Shown: positions 46,308 through 56,903 of the stretch, one piece after another | Layout: each line of letters begins with the position of its first letter | Numbering within the stretch: the stretch's first letter is position 1 | DNA from: Beijerinckia sp. 28-YEA-48 | GTDB taxonomy: Bacteria; Pseudomonadota; Alphaproteobacteria; Rhizobiales; Beijerinckiaceae | Reading direction: 5' to 3' | Length of the DNA: 64,000 nucleotides | NCBI RefSeq assembly: GCF_900104955.1 | Contig: NZ_FNSI01000001.1 | Location: forward strand, 2,948,001 to 3,012,000 | Translations under genes and position numbers: made by a program | The notes under the pieces: model-generated | The model's input: only the letters and a program-made list of their open reading frames with translations | Database searches by the model: none | Told to the model about the DNA's origin: nothing

Positions 46308-47333
46308 CTATTTCATCGATGTTTTAGCACCTTCGACGATGTCAGGCGGTGTGTTGAGAATATCATTGGCGATCTTCTGCACCTCGGCCCCAGACGTCGG
46401 ATCGATATCGAGCTTACGCTTCTCCGCCGTTTCGAGGAACTCCTTGTCTCGCACAGTCTTATCGAAGGCGTCGCGCAAGGCTTGCAGACGATCGGCGGGA
46501 ATCTGCGGTGGCGCCAGCAGAGCCCGACCGATGGCCGCGCCGGCAGACGCAAACTCGATGATCCGTTTGGCCTTAGGATCGCTGACGACCTCCTGCATCA
46601 ACGGCACATTGGCTAGTTCCTTGTTGCGCCGCAGCCCCGCCTGCAGGACCGGGATGAGTTCACCTGAAGCGATCGGTGAGGCGTGGGTGACGCGCCAGGA
46701 ATTCCAAGCTGATGAGACGAGATCGACCTCACCCTGCTCCATGGCGTGGATATATTCGGCCGAGCCTTTGTAGCCGCAGACCATTTTGAAATCGAAGCCG
46801 CCCAGCACTTTCAGAAGCGCGGGATATTGATAGCTCTGCGAATTGACGCCGGAGCAGCCGACGATCAACTGCTTCTGCTTCATCTCCTCGATGGTTTTGG
46901 CGGGCGCGGCCTTGCGCAGCACGAAGCCCGTGTTCACTGGCGCGAAAGAGCCGATATAGGCCATCTCCTGCACCTTCCATCGGCCAATCTCGGGCTCGAG
47001 AATCTGCGTGTGAACGAGTGTTTCGGGAAACAGCGAAATCACCGTGCCATCGCGCGGCGACTGCGCATAGAAGAAAGCCGCCGCGACGACGCCGGCGCCA
47101 CCCGGCCGGTTCTCGACAATGATATTGGGATTGCCCGGAATGTATTTCCGCATGAACTCGGCGGCGAGGCGGGCATAGAAATCATAGGATCCGCCCGGCG
47201 GATGGCCGAGCATGATGGTGAGATTGCGGCCCTTGTAGAATTGCTCCACCGCTGACTGTGCCTGGACTTGCGATGTCCATGCGAGCAGCGCGACAGCCGC
47301 GCCGAACAAGCCCTTCTGAATGTTTCTGTTCAC
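46308..47333 (-). CDS. Bug-family solute-binding protein (UbiD-operon receptor 1)
   Basis: Periplasmic receptor of 341 residues with signal peptide (MNRNIQKGLFGAAVALLAWTSQVQAQ). The mature start SAVEQFYKGRNLTIMLGHPPGGSYDFYARLAAEFMRKYIPGNPNIIVENRPGGAG (in pieces) belongs to the same subfamily as the receptor at 44178-45188. GTG start with GGGAGGAA upstream. It lies 57 nt after ubiD and 7 nt before the dehydrogenase gene. The two receptors are diverged, not a recent duplication. Confidence 0.91.
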   Translation of the reverse strand: MNRNIQKGLFGAAVALLAWTSQVQAQSAVEQFYKGRNLTIMLGHPPGGSYDFYARLAAEFMRKYIPGNPNIIVENRPGGAGVVAAAFFYAQSPRDGTVISLFPETLVHTQILEPEIGRWKVQEMAYIGSFAPVNTGFVLRKAAPAKTIEEMKQKQLIVGCSGVNSQSYQYPALLKVLGGFDFKMVCGYKGSAEYIHAMEQGEVDLVSSAWNSWRVTHASPIASGELIPVLQAGLRRNKELANVPLMQEVVSDPKAKRIIEFASAGAAIGRALLAPPQIPADRLQALRDAFDKTVRDKEFLETAEKRKLDIDPTSGAEVQKIANDILNTPPDIVEGAKTSMK

Positions 47334-47390
47334 GTCAATTTCCTCCCTTGCCGTGAGCTTCGTTCAATTCCTGCCCTTAATCCTTGGGCT

Positions 47391-49070
47391 TTAATCCTTG
47401 GCTTGCCCCTTGCCCTCGACATTGCGCACAGGGGTTTCCGGCTTCAGCCCGCCGCGTCGACGCGCATAGGTGTTCTCGCCATTGGCGCGCCATTCACCAG
47501 AAGCCGCCGCATCGGCGAAGGCCTGCCACTGCGCGCTCCAATCGCCGAGATCATAGCCGTGCCAGGGCGCTTTGACGCTGAGGCGCGGCAGATCCAAGTC
47601 TTTGGCCATCTCTTCCCAAAGACGGCGGGCGTTTTCCATATAGGACTTCGCTGGCAGAGCGAGCGGCGAGGTCGGATGTTTCAACGTCGCGTCGATCAGC
47701 ATCGTCGAATCATCGCCGCCCGCGCCGGATTTCGGCCCGTGGCCCCCGGCACGATGGGGCACGAGTTGGACGTCCTCGATCGGATTGGAGCGATAGGCCA
47801 GCGACCAGAAAATCGCATCCGTATTCAGCGGATCGATATCCTGCGAGACGGCGATGACGATCTTGCCGCATTGCGCCTGCAAGGTGGCCGCGCCGTGCAA
47901 CCCGCGCCAGACCTCCGTCTTGAGCGCGCCCTGTTCAAACTGCAGAAAGATGACTTTCCGCAGGTTGGTCAACGGCTCGTGCATCGACACGGCCTTGATG
48001 CCCTTGATATCGAGATGGTGTTTGAGGTGCTGGAAGAACAGTGCCTCGTAGGCCGACTTTTTGAGAATGCTCGATTCGCTCGGCGTCACTTCACTGAGAA
48101 CCGAGGCGAAGACAGGCTTGCGCTTCATGGTGATGGCGGTGACGCGCATCGACATGTTGAAATCTTCAAGCGCGATATGGCCGTGGCTTTCACCGAACGG
48201 GCCCTCCGGCTCAAGCAGATCCGTATCGATGAGCCCTTCAACGACGATTTCGGCATCCGCCGGAATTTCAAGGTCGACCGTCTTGGCGCGGGTCACCCGC
48301 ATCGGCCGACCGGCCAGACCACCAGCCACCGCCATTTCGTCCTGATCGATGGCGAGTTTCTGCGGACCGGTGAAAACAACCACGGGCGCGCAGCCGACAA
48401 CGATGGCGCAAGGCATCGGCTGGCCAAGTTTCTTGTATTTCTGCCAGTGCAGATAGCCGCCGGCGCCCGAAAGGCGCGAAGCCATGCGCACGCCAAGCCG
48501 ATCGTTGGCTTTCAGGCCGGCGCGATAGGTGCCCATGTTGCGCACGCCGGTCTCAGGATCCTTGGTCACGCAGACGGTCGCCGTCAGATAAGGCGCGGCG
48601 TCGAAGCCTGGCGTCGAAATAGGCACCGGCAACATCGCTAGACCACCACCCGGCTTGGTCAGATCGTCGCCGGTGATCACCACTTCATGGCAAGGCGCGT
48701 CATCGACGTAAACCGGTTCAATCGGATGATCGATGGCGCGCATCCAAACATCGGCCAATTCGTCGACGCCGACGCCCATCCCCATGGCATATATTTCATG
48801 TGTCGCGGCTAAAGCGCCGACCACCACTGGAATATCATATTTCTCGCCGCCAGAGCCCACCACATTGGTGAACATCATCGCTTTGCGCGCATCTTCCGGA
48901 TAACCGCCGACAAATTGCCAACGCATCAACGGATGGATCTCAGTGTCCTTGTTGATGGGGCGATCGATACGTACCAGCAAGCCGCGTTCTTCAAGCCGCT
49001 GCAAATGCTCCTGAAAGTCGGAAGGCGCCGCTGTGCTCTGCCCGCTCGACTTGCGGCTCGATGTAGACAC
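47391..49070 (-). CDS. UbiD-family prenylated-FMN-dependent (de)carboxylase
   Basis: Reversible decarboxylase of 559 residues that uses prenylated FMN. The family core is evident: EIHPLMRWQFVGG, then IDHPIEPVYVDDAPCHEVV, MGTYRAGLKANDRLGVRMASRLSGAGGYLHWQKYKK in pieces, and the catalytic acidic segment LEPEGPFGESHGHIAL with the Glu-x4-Glu pair. No ubiX (prFMN synthase) gene is adjacent, so the cofactor must come from elsewhere in the genome. GTG start with AAGGAGGGA upstream. First gene of a five-gene operon; the substrate (aromatic, heteroaromatic or unsaturated acid) is not predictable, but the neighbouring Bug receptors suit a carboxylate. Confidence 0.94.
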   Translation of the reverse strand: MSTSSRKSSGQSTAAPSDFQEHLQRLEERGLLVRIDRPINKDTEIHPLMRWQFVGGYPEDARKAMMFTNVVGSGGEKYDIPVVVGALAATHEIYAMGMGVGVDELADVWMRAIDHPIEPVYVDDAPCHEVVITGDDLTKPGGGLAMLPVPISTPGFDAAPYLTATVCVTKDPETGVRNMGTYRAGLKANDRLGVRMASRLSGAGGYLHWQKYKKLGQPMPCAIVVGCAPVVVFTGPQKLAIDQDEMAVAGGLAGRPMRVTRAKTVDLEIPADAEIVVEGLIDTDLLEPEGPFGESHGHIALEDFNMSMRVTAITMKRKPVFASVLSEVTPSESSILKKSAYEALFFQHLKHHLDIKGIKAVSMHEPLTNLRKVIFLQFEQGALKTEVWRGLHGAATLQAQCGKIVIAVSQDIDPLNTDAIFWSLAYRSNPIEDVQLVPHRAGGHGPKSGAGGDDSTMLIDATLKHPTSPLALPAKSYMENARRLWEEMAKDLDLPRLSVKAPWHGYDLGDWSAQWQAFADAAASGEWRANGENTYARRRGGLKPETPVRNVEGKGQAKD

Positions 49071-49177
49071 GCGTCCCTCCTTCGTATCGCAGCACGTTTT
49101 TCGCCGCGTTTGGTTGCGTTCTTATAGACGTTCCTGTAGCGAGGCAACACAAGCAATATAACTATATGGGGAGGTTC

Positions 49178-51550
49178 ATGGCTTCGGTCGCGCAGAACGG
49201 TTTCAGCGTTATCGGGCAACCCTTGCAACGCAAGGAAGACCAGCGCCTCATCACCGGCCAAGGCCGTTTCACCGATGACTTCAACTGGCCGCATCAAGCG
49301 ATCGCGGTCATGGTGCGCTCGCCCTATCCCCACGCACGCATTCGCTCCATCGACACGACAACGGCGCGCACCATGCCGGGTGTGCTCGGCGTCTTCACCG
49401 GCCAGGATGCGGCCGCCGACAGGCTCGGCCCGATCCCGCACGATCCCGTGCCCAAAACCAAATTCGATATGAAGCTGACCGGTCCCGGCGGCAGCAAAAT
49501 TTTCATTGGCCCGCACGCGCTGCTGCCCGCCGACAAGGCGCGCCATGTCGGCGAAGCAGTCGCGATGGTCGTGGCTGAAACCGACGCTCAGGCGCAGGAT
49601 GCGGTGGCCGCCGTCATCGTCGATTACGAAGAACTGCCGTTCGTGCTTGATCAACGCGACGCCGCCGATGGCGAAGCGTCCGTGTTATGGGACGAGCACG
49701 GCAGCAATGTGCTGGTCGATACCTGGTTCGGCGACAAGCCGGCGACGGAAGCTGCCTTTGCCGTCGCCGATCATGTCGTCCGCATGGATTTTCATATCCC
49801 GCGCGTTACCGCTGTGACGATGGAGCCTCGCGCCGCGCTTGGCGCCTATAACGCCAAGTCGAACACCTATGAGCTTGTCGTCGGCGGCGGCGGCGCCGTG
49901 CGGCAGAAGAACGAAATTGCCCAGATCCTCGGTGTCGAGCCCGAGACCGTGCGGGTGATGACCTATGATGTCGGCGGCAATTTCGGCGCCAAGAACCGCG
50001 TCTATGTCGAATATGGTCTGGTGCTCTGGGCCTCGCGCCACGTCGGCCGTCCCGTTAAATTCACCGCCACGCGCAGCGAATGTTTCACCACCGACTATCA
50101 GGGTCGCGATCTTGTCTCCTGCGTTGAACTGGCGCTGCGCAAGGACGGACGCTTTCTAGCGCTACGTTGCGACAATATCAGTAACGTCGGCGCCCATTGC
50201 GTCTCCCTCTCGCCGCTGGGCAAGGGCTCGGGGCTGATCACCGGCTCCTACGATATTCCAATCGCCACCTTGCACGCGCGCGCCGTGTTCACCAACACGA
50301 TGTCGACCCAAGCCTATCGCAGCTCCGGGCGGCCGGAAGTCAACTTCGCCATCGAGCGGATCATCGATACGGCGGCGCGCGAACTGGGGTTCGACCGCAT
50401 CGCCTTGCGGCGCAAGAACCTCGTGCGCCCCCGCGCCATGCCTTACACCAATGCGGTGGGCGCCACCTACGATAGCGGCGACTATGAAGCGCAGCTCAAT
50501 CTGTCGTTGCAAATTTCCGACTGGAAGGGTTTCACCAAGCGCAAGCGCGATGCGGCGCGGCGCGGCAAGCTGCTTGGCCAAGGGCTCGGCCACTATGTCG
50601 AATCCTCGATCGGCACGCCAAAGGAACGGGCCGAAATCACGGTGCTGCCGGAGGGGCGCGTGCGCGTCGTTATCGGCACGCAACCGAGCGGACAGGGACA
50701 CGAGACCAGTTTCTCGCAAGTCATCGCCGATCTTCTGCGCGTGCCGGTCGATCGCATCGATATCGTCATGGGCGATACCAAGATCGTGCGCCTAGGCGGC
50801 GGCACCCATTCGGGCCGTTCCATGCGCCATGCCGGCACGGTGATGTCGAAGGCCTCGGGCGAACTGATCGGCAAAGCCAAAGCGATTTTTGCCCACACCT
50901 ACGCGGTGCCGGAAGCCAGCGTCACCTTTGAAGACGGCCGCTTCGGCGCGCCAGCCACCAACCAATCACCGGACTTTTTCGAACTGGCGCGCGAAGTCGC
51001 CAAACAGAAGCTGCCGGTCGATCTGCGCGATGGCTTGGCCGTCGTCACCGACAATGAAATGCACGAGCCGGTCTTTCCCAATGGCTGCGCCTCCTGCGAA
51101 GTCGAGGTCGATCCAGAAACGGGATGGATCGACATCACTCGCTATTCGGCGGTCGATGATGTCGGCCGCTGCATCAACCCGCTGATCGTCCATGGCCAGA
51201 CCCATGGCGGCATCGCCCAGGGCGTCGGCCAGGCGATGTGGGAATGGTGTTACCTCGATCCGACGTCGGGGCAGCCGCTGGCCGGGTCGTTCATGGACTA
51301 TGGCATGCCACGCGCCGACAACATGCCCTCGTTCCGCACGGAGATCGCCGAAGTCCTGTCGCCGACCAATCCGCTTGGCATCAAGGCCGGCGGCGAAGGC
51401 GGCACGACCCCTGCCCTTTCAGTCATCGTCAATGCACTGGTCGATGCGCTGCAGGATTACGGCGTGCGCGATATCCCGATGCCGACGACACCCCAGCGCA
51501 TCTGGCGTCTCATCCACGAAGCCCGCTCGACACCGCGCAAATCTGCTTAG
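49178..51550 (+). CDS. Molybdenum hydroxylase large subunit (xanthine dehydrogenase/CoxL-like), no partner subunits nearby
   Basis: Molybdopterin-binding catalytic subunit of 790 residues. Seen: YDVGGNFGAKN at 263-273, the active-site loop QAYRSSGRPE at 378-387, TQPSGQGHETSFSQ, and the catalytic Glu740 in KAGGEGGTTPA. The loop is of the AYRGAGR (form II) type with Ser-Ser in place of Gly-Ala, not the AYRCSFR of true CO dehydrogenase. These enzymes hydroxylate heteroaromatics or aldehydes with water. The [2Fe-2S] and FAD subunits normally encoded beside it are absent here. ATG 49178 is chosen since GGGGAGG precedes it; the ATG at 49166 contains that site. Divergent from ubiD. Confidence 0.93.
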   Translation: MASVAQNGFSVIGQPLQRKEDQRLITGQGRFTDDFNWPHQAIAVMVRSPYPHARIRSIDTTTARTMPGVLGVFTGQDAAADRLGPIPHDPVPKTKFDMKLTGPGGSKIFIGPHALLPADKARHVGEAVAMVVAETDAQAQDAVAAVIVDYEELPFVLDQRDAADGEASVLWDEHGSNVLVDTWFGDKPATEAAFAVADHVVRMDFHIPRVTAVTMEPRAALGAYNAKSNTYELVVGGGGAVRQKNEIAQILGVEPETVRVMTYDVGGNFGAKNRVYVEYGLVLWASRHVGRPVKFTATRSECFTTDYQGRDLVSCVELALRKDGRFLALRCDNISNVGAHCVSLSPLGKGSGLITGSYDIPIATLHARAVFTNTMSTQAYRSSGRPEVNFAIERIIDTAARELGFDRIALRRKNLVRPRAMPYTNAVGATYDSGDYEAQLNLSLQISDWKGFTKRKRDAARRGKLLGQGLGHYVESSIGTPKERAEITVLPEGRVRVVIGTQPSGQGHETSFSQVIADLLRVPVDRIDIVMGDTKIVRLGGGTHSGRSMRHAGTVMSKASGELIGKAKAIFAHTYAVPEASVTFEDGRFGAPATNQSPDFFELAREVAKQKLPVDLRDGLAVVTDNEMHEPVFPNGCASCEVEVDPETGWIDITRYSAVDDVGRCINPLIVHGQTHGGIAQGVGQAMWEWCYLDPTSGQPLAGSFMDYGMPRADNMPSFRTEIAEVLSPTNPLGIKAGGEGGTTPALSVIVNALVDALQDYGVRDIPMPTTPQRIWRLIHEARSTPRKSA

Positions 51551-51629
51551 GATCTTTGTTTTGTCTTTGTGACATTGTCTTGGTGACGTTTGACGACGTC
51601 GAACCGCAAACACTTTTAGGGAGTCCATC

Positions 51630-52553
51630 GTGAGCCTGCCAACCGTCGAATTGATCTGCTTTCCCGGCGCGCCGAACCTGCCAATCTTCGTCGCCCGCGA
51701 CAAAGGCTGGTTTCGCGACAACGGCATCGACATCAATCTGTCGACGACGCCGAACTCAGCTTTCCAGGCCGAGAACCTCGCCAGTGGCAAGTTTCACATC
51801 GCCGGCACGGCGTTCGACAATGTGGTCGCCTATCAGGAAGGCCAGGGCGCGGTGCCGCTGAAGGACACGGACTTCTTCGCCTTCATGGGCGCGACGCAAG
51901 TCGAACTCGCCTTCATCACCCAGGCCGACATCAAGAGCTACGCCGATGTCAGAGGCAAGAACCTCGCCCTTGATGCGCTATCGACCGGCTTCGCCTTCGT
52001 TCTCTACGAGATGCTGGCGAAGAACGGGCTGACCAAGGCCGACTATCAGATGCAGCCAGTCGGCGCGACGCCGGCACGCTGGGAGGCGGTGAAGGCCGGC
52101 ACCCATGCCGGCACCCTGACGATTGAGCCGTTCACCAGCATCGCCCGCAACCAGGGCTTTCATGTTCTGGACACATCAACCCAGGTATTCCCAGCCTATC
52201 AGGGCGGTGGCTTTGCGGCGCGCCGCGCCTGGGCCGCGGCCAATCCGGACGCGCTCAAGGGCTTCATCCGTGGCTATCTCGCCGGTCTCGCCTGGACGCT
52301 TGATCCCGCCAACAAGGAAGAAGCCACGCAGGTCCTCCTCGCCAACATGCCGGAAATCAAACCGCAGGTGGCGCCAGCCGTCATGGCTTCGCTGCTCTCG
52401 CCGCGCTCCGGCCTGACGCCGAAGGCGGCGATGCTGATGGACGGCGTCGCCACCGTGCTCGACCTGCGCTCGCGCTATGGCGCTGGCGCCAAGCTGAGCG
52501 ACCCGGCCAAATATATCGACCTGACCTATTACAATCAGGTCGTTGCCGGCTGA
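51630..52553 (+). CDS. NMT1/THI5-like binding protein without signal peptide
   Basis: Type-2 periplasmic-binding-fold protein of 307 residues. The first residues run straight into the mature fold (LPTVELICFPGAPNLPIFVARDKGWFRDNGIDINLSTTPNSAFQAENLASGKFHIAGTAFDNVVAYQEG in pieces). The GTG start is fixed by TTAGGGAG upstream, and an in-frame stop lies 39 nt before it, so no signal peptide can be added. The protein should remain cytoplasmic. It lacks the Cys-rich motif of THI5 enzymes. It follows the molybdenum-hydroxylase gene by 79 nt and has no ABC genes beside it. A ligand-sensing or enzymatic role is possible. Confidence 0.88.
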   Translation: MSLPTVELICFPGAPNLPIFVARDKGWFRDNGIDINLSTTPNSAFQAENLASGKFHIAGTAFDNVVAYQEGQGAVPLKDTDFFAFMGATQVELAFITQADIKSYADVRGKNLALDALSTGFAFVLYEMLAKNGLTKADYQMQPVGATPARWEAVKAGTHAGTLTIEPFTSIARNQGFHVLDTSTQVFPAYQGGGFAARRAWAAANPDALKGFIRGYLAGLAWTLDPANKEEATQVLLANMPEIKPQVAPAVMASLLSPRSGLTPKAAMLMDGVATVLDLRSRYGAGAKLSDPAKYIDLTYYNQVVAG

Positions 52554-52562
52554 CGGGTCCGA

Positions 52563-53291
52563 TCAGCCCCGGCCGAGGAACGGCTGGCCGATCGGCAGGA
52601 TCGTCGTGTCGAGCATGTTGGTGGTGTCGGGCATCGAGGCCATCAACACGATGACCGAGGCCACCTCTTCCGGCTGGGCCATCTGCTCCGCCGGCCGATC
52701 GGCCATATTGGGGGCCAGTTCCGAGACGGTGGCGCCGGGATGGACGACCGAGGCGGTGATGCCGAATTCGCGCCCGTCCAGCGCCAGCGAGCGCGTCAGG
52801 CCCTCGATGGCGAATTTCGTCGCCGTGTAGCCGATGGCGTTCGGGCGCGGCATTTTCGCTGAAATACTACCTATGTTGATGATCCGGCCACGCTTCTGCG
52901 GCTTCATCATCCGCAGCGCCTGTTTCGAGCACAGGAACACCGAGGAAAGGTTGGTCGCGACGATCTCCTGCCAGCGGGCGAATTCGAGCTGATCGGTCGG
53001 CGTATGGTCGGCGATGCCGGCACAATTGACCAGCAGATCGAGGCGGGCGAACTCATTGTTGACTGCGTGGAAGAGGCAGAAAACGTCCTCTTCATTGGTC
53101 ACGTCGGTGGCGCAAATCCGGGCTTTTCCGCCTGTCGATTCAATGGATTTCCGCAATTCCTCAAGACGATCGCGGCGCCGCGCCGCCAACATCACGGTCA
53201 TGCCCTCAGCCGCCAGCCCCTTGGCGATGGCCGTGCCGATTCCGGAACTTGCGCCCGTCACCACGCCGACCTTGCCATCCAGCCTACCCAT
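52563..53291 (-). CDS. Short-chain dehydrogenase/reductase
   Basis: Classical SDR of 242 residues. TGASSGIG at about 12-19 binds NAD(P), NCAG near 88-91 stabilises the fold, and the catalytic Ser (NIGSISAK) and YTATK (Tyr and Lys) are intact. An Arg pair after strand 2 (AARRRDRLEEL) indicates NADP preference. GGAGGAACCC precedes the ATG at 53291. It is convergent with the binding-protein gene (9 nt apart) and divergent from dnaK. It may act on an alcohol or ketone of the adjacent pathway. Confidence 0.93.
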   Translation of the reverse strand: MGRLDGKVGVVTGASSGIGTAIAKGLAAEGMTVMLAARRRDRLEELRKSIESTGGKARICATDVTNEEDVFCLFHAVNNEFARLDLLVNCAGIADHTPTDQLEFARWQEIVATNLSSVFLCSKQALRMMKPQKRGRIINIGSISAKMPRPNAIGYTATKFAIEGLTRSLALDGREFGITASVVHPGATVSELAPNMADRPAEQMAQPEEVASVIVLMASMPDTTNMLDTTILPIGQPFLGRG

Positions 53292-53606
53292 GGGTTCCTC
53301 CAAATATTTCGCGTCTCAATTTTGCGTCTCTGCCATAGCATGCGAAGGACCTGCGGCCAGGGCAAAAACGCGGTTCGGAGCCAAATGGTATAGTTTATGC
53401 TTGTCGGCGGGCTGCAAACGCCCGCTTGCAGGCCAAAATCAGGCCAAATATATACGCGCTAGCCTTGCGGAATCAGACGGCAATCCCAATCTCCACCCCA
53501 CGGGGACCGGGCGGCCCGGATCATCTCCGGAGCCCGAAAAAACTCACCGCCCAGAACCGGATCGCTTCGGGGTCCGGCGGTCCTGCGTAGAAAGAAGGAA
53601 AGTACT
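53292..53606. other. 315-nt divergent region upstream of dnaK
   Basis: No gene is supported. Contains a predicted heat-shock promoter (53464-53492) and a small inverted repeat GCGGGC-N7-GCCCGC (53407-53425). No CIRCE element is present, in contrast to groES. Confidence 0.6.
53464..53492 (+). promoter_or_regulatory. Sigma-32 (RpoH)-type promoter of dnaK
   Basis: CTTG (53464-53467), 18 nt, then CCAATCT (53486-53492), matching CYTATNT in six of seven positions. The spacing is identical to the groES promoter at 2345-2373. The dnaK start is about 115 nt downstream. Confidence 0.55.
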
Positions 53607-55529
<1,923 letters not shown>

Positions 55530-55553
55530 GGCGTGATTTTGCCGAACTAAATT

Positions 55554-55583
55554 CGGGACCCGGCGCAACCCGGGTCCCGTTTC
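55554..55583 (+). terminator. Hairpin terminator between dnaK and dnaJ
   Basis: A 10-bp perfect GC-rich stem (55554-55563 with 55570-55579, 6-nt loop) followed by TTTCGTT. It lies 24 nt past the dnaK stop and may reduce read-through into dnaJ. Confidence 0.7.
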
Positions 55584-55651
55584 GTTAACAATCAATCTGC
55601 GCCGAATCGGCGAGGAAGCGCGATACAGCGCGAACAACTGGATCGGGGCCC

Positions 55652-56791
55652 ATGGCCAAACGCGACTTTTACGAAGTGCTCGGTGTTACCAAAACTTGTA
55701 CCGAGCAAGATTTGAAGTTGGCGTTCCGCAAGGCGGCGATGCAGCACCATCCCGACCGCAATCCGGGCAATGTTGAAGCCGAGATCAAGTTCAAGGAACT
55801 CAACGAGGCCTATCAGTGCCTCTCCGACGGACAGAAGCGCGCCGCCTATGACCGCTTCGGCCATGCCGCCTTCGAAAATGGCGGCGGCCAGGGTGGCTTC
55901 GGCGCCGATGGCTTTGCCAGTTCGATGGCGGATATTTTCGAAGATCTGTTTGGCGGTGTGATGGGTGGCGGCGGCCGTGGCCGCCAGGGTGGCGGCAAGG
56001 AGCGCGGCGCCGACCTGCGCTACAATCTCGAAATCGCCCTCGAAGACGCCTTCAAAGGCAAGACGGCCCAGATCAAAGTGCCGACCTCGATCACCTGCGA
56101 AGGCTGTTCGGGCTCCGGCGCGAAGTCCGGTTCGAAGCCCAAGACCTGTTCGACCTGCGGCGGCCAGGGCCGCGTGCGGGCGCAGCAGGGCTTCTTCGCC
56201 ATCGAGCGGACCTGCCCGACCTGCCAAGGCCGTGGCGAGATCATCGAAAATCCGTGCACCGTCTGCTCTGGCGCTGGCCGCGTAACGCGCGAGCGCACGC
56301 TCTCGGTCAATATCCCGCCGGGTGTCGAGGACGGCACGCGCATTCGCCTTGCTGGCGAAGGCGAAGCTGGCCTGCGCGGTGGCCCGACGGGCGACCTCTA
56401 CATCTTCCTGTCGATGAAGCCGCATCCGTTCTTCCAACGCGATGGAGCCGACCTCTATTGCCGCATGCCGATTTCTATGGTGCAGGCGGCGCTCGGCGGC
56501 GAATTCTCCGTCCATGGCATCGACGGTTCGGAAGCCCGGCTGAAGATTCCCGAAGGCACCCAGTCCGGCCGCCAGTTCAAGATCAGGGGCAAGGGCATGC
56601 CGGTCTTGCGTTCGCGCGATGTCGGCGACCTCTATATCCAGGTCGTGGTCGAGACCCCGCAGAGCCTGACGCGACGCCAGCGCGAACTGCTGATGGAATT
56701 CGAGAATGAATCCTCCAGCAAGACAAACCCGGAGGCGGCTGGTTTCTTCGCCCGCATGAAAGACTTCTTCGGCAATCTCAGCGGCGCTTAA
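55652..56791 (+). CDS. dnaJ: Chaperone DnaJ (Hsp40)
   Basis: Type I J-protein of 379 residues that stimulates DnaK. The J domain (about 1-70) has the HPD motif in [12 protein letters not shown] Gly/Phe region follows ([26 protein letters not shown]). The zinc-finger region (about 148-215) has the four repeats [32 protein letters not shown]. The C-terminal domain binds substrate. The unusual Cys in VTKTCTEQD near residue 17 replaces a common Ala/Ser. Downstream of dnaK, separated by a hairpin. Confidence 0.98.
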   Translation: MAKRDFYEVLGVTKTCTEQDLKLAFRKAAMQHHPDRNPGNVEAEIKFKELNEAYQCLSDGQKRAAYDRFGHAAFENGGGQGGFGADGFASSMADIFEDLFGGVMGGGGRGRQGGGKERGADLRYNLEIALEDAFKGKTAQIKVPTSITCEGCSGSGAKSGSKPKTCSTCGGQGRVRAQQGFFAIERTCPTCQGRGEIIENPCTVCSGAGRVTRERTLSVNIPPGVEDGTRIRLAGEGEAGLRGGPTGDLYIFLSMKPHPFFQRDGADLYCRMPISMVQAALGGEFSVHGIDGSEARLKIPEGTQSGRQFKIRGKGMPVLRSRDVGDLYIQVVVETPQSLTRRQRELLMEFENESSSKTNPEAAGFFARMKDFFGNLSGA

Positions 56792-56821
56792 GGCGAAGCT
56801 AGCCGCAACTCCCTATGACGT

Positions 56822-56849
56822 GGATGTGCGCCATCGCACATCCTTCCTT
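56822..56849 (+). terminator. Probable terminator of dnaJ
   Basis: A perfect 9-bp stem (56822-56830 with 56835-56843, 4-nt loop) followed by TTCCTT, 30 nt past the dnaJ stop. Confidence 0.6.
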
Positions 56850-56903
56850 GCGCCCTGCCGTATTTTGCTGCCTCATGGCCGGCAATCGGCAGGGAGTTGA
56901 CCC

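Noticed and set aside
49178..51550. True carbon monoxide dehydrogenase CoxL
   Set aside because: The active-site loop is AYRSSGR, not AYRCSFR, and coxM/coxS are absent.
53407..53425. Inverted repeat GCGGGC-N7-GCCCGC upstream of dnaK as a CIRCE substitute
   Set aside because: The arms are short, unrelated to CIRCE and common by chance in GC-rich DNA.
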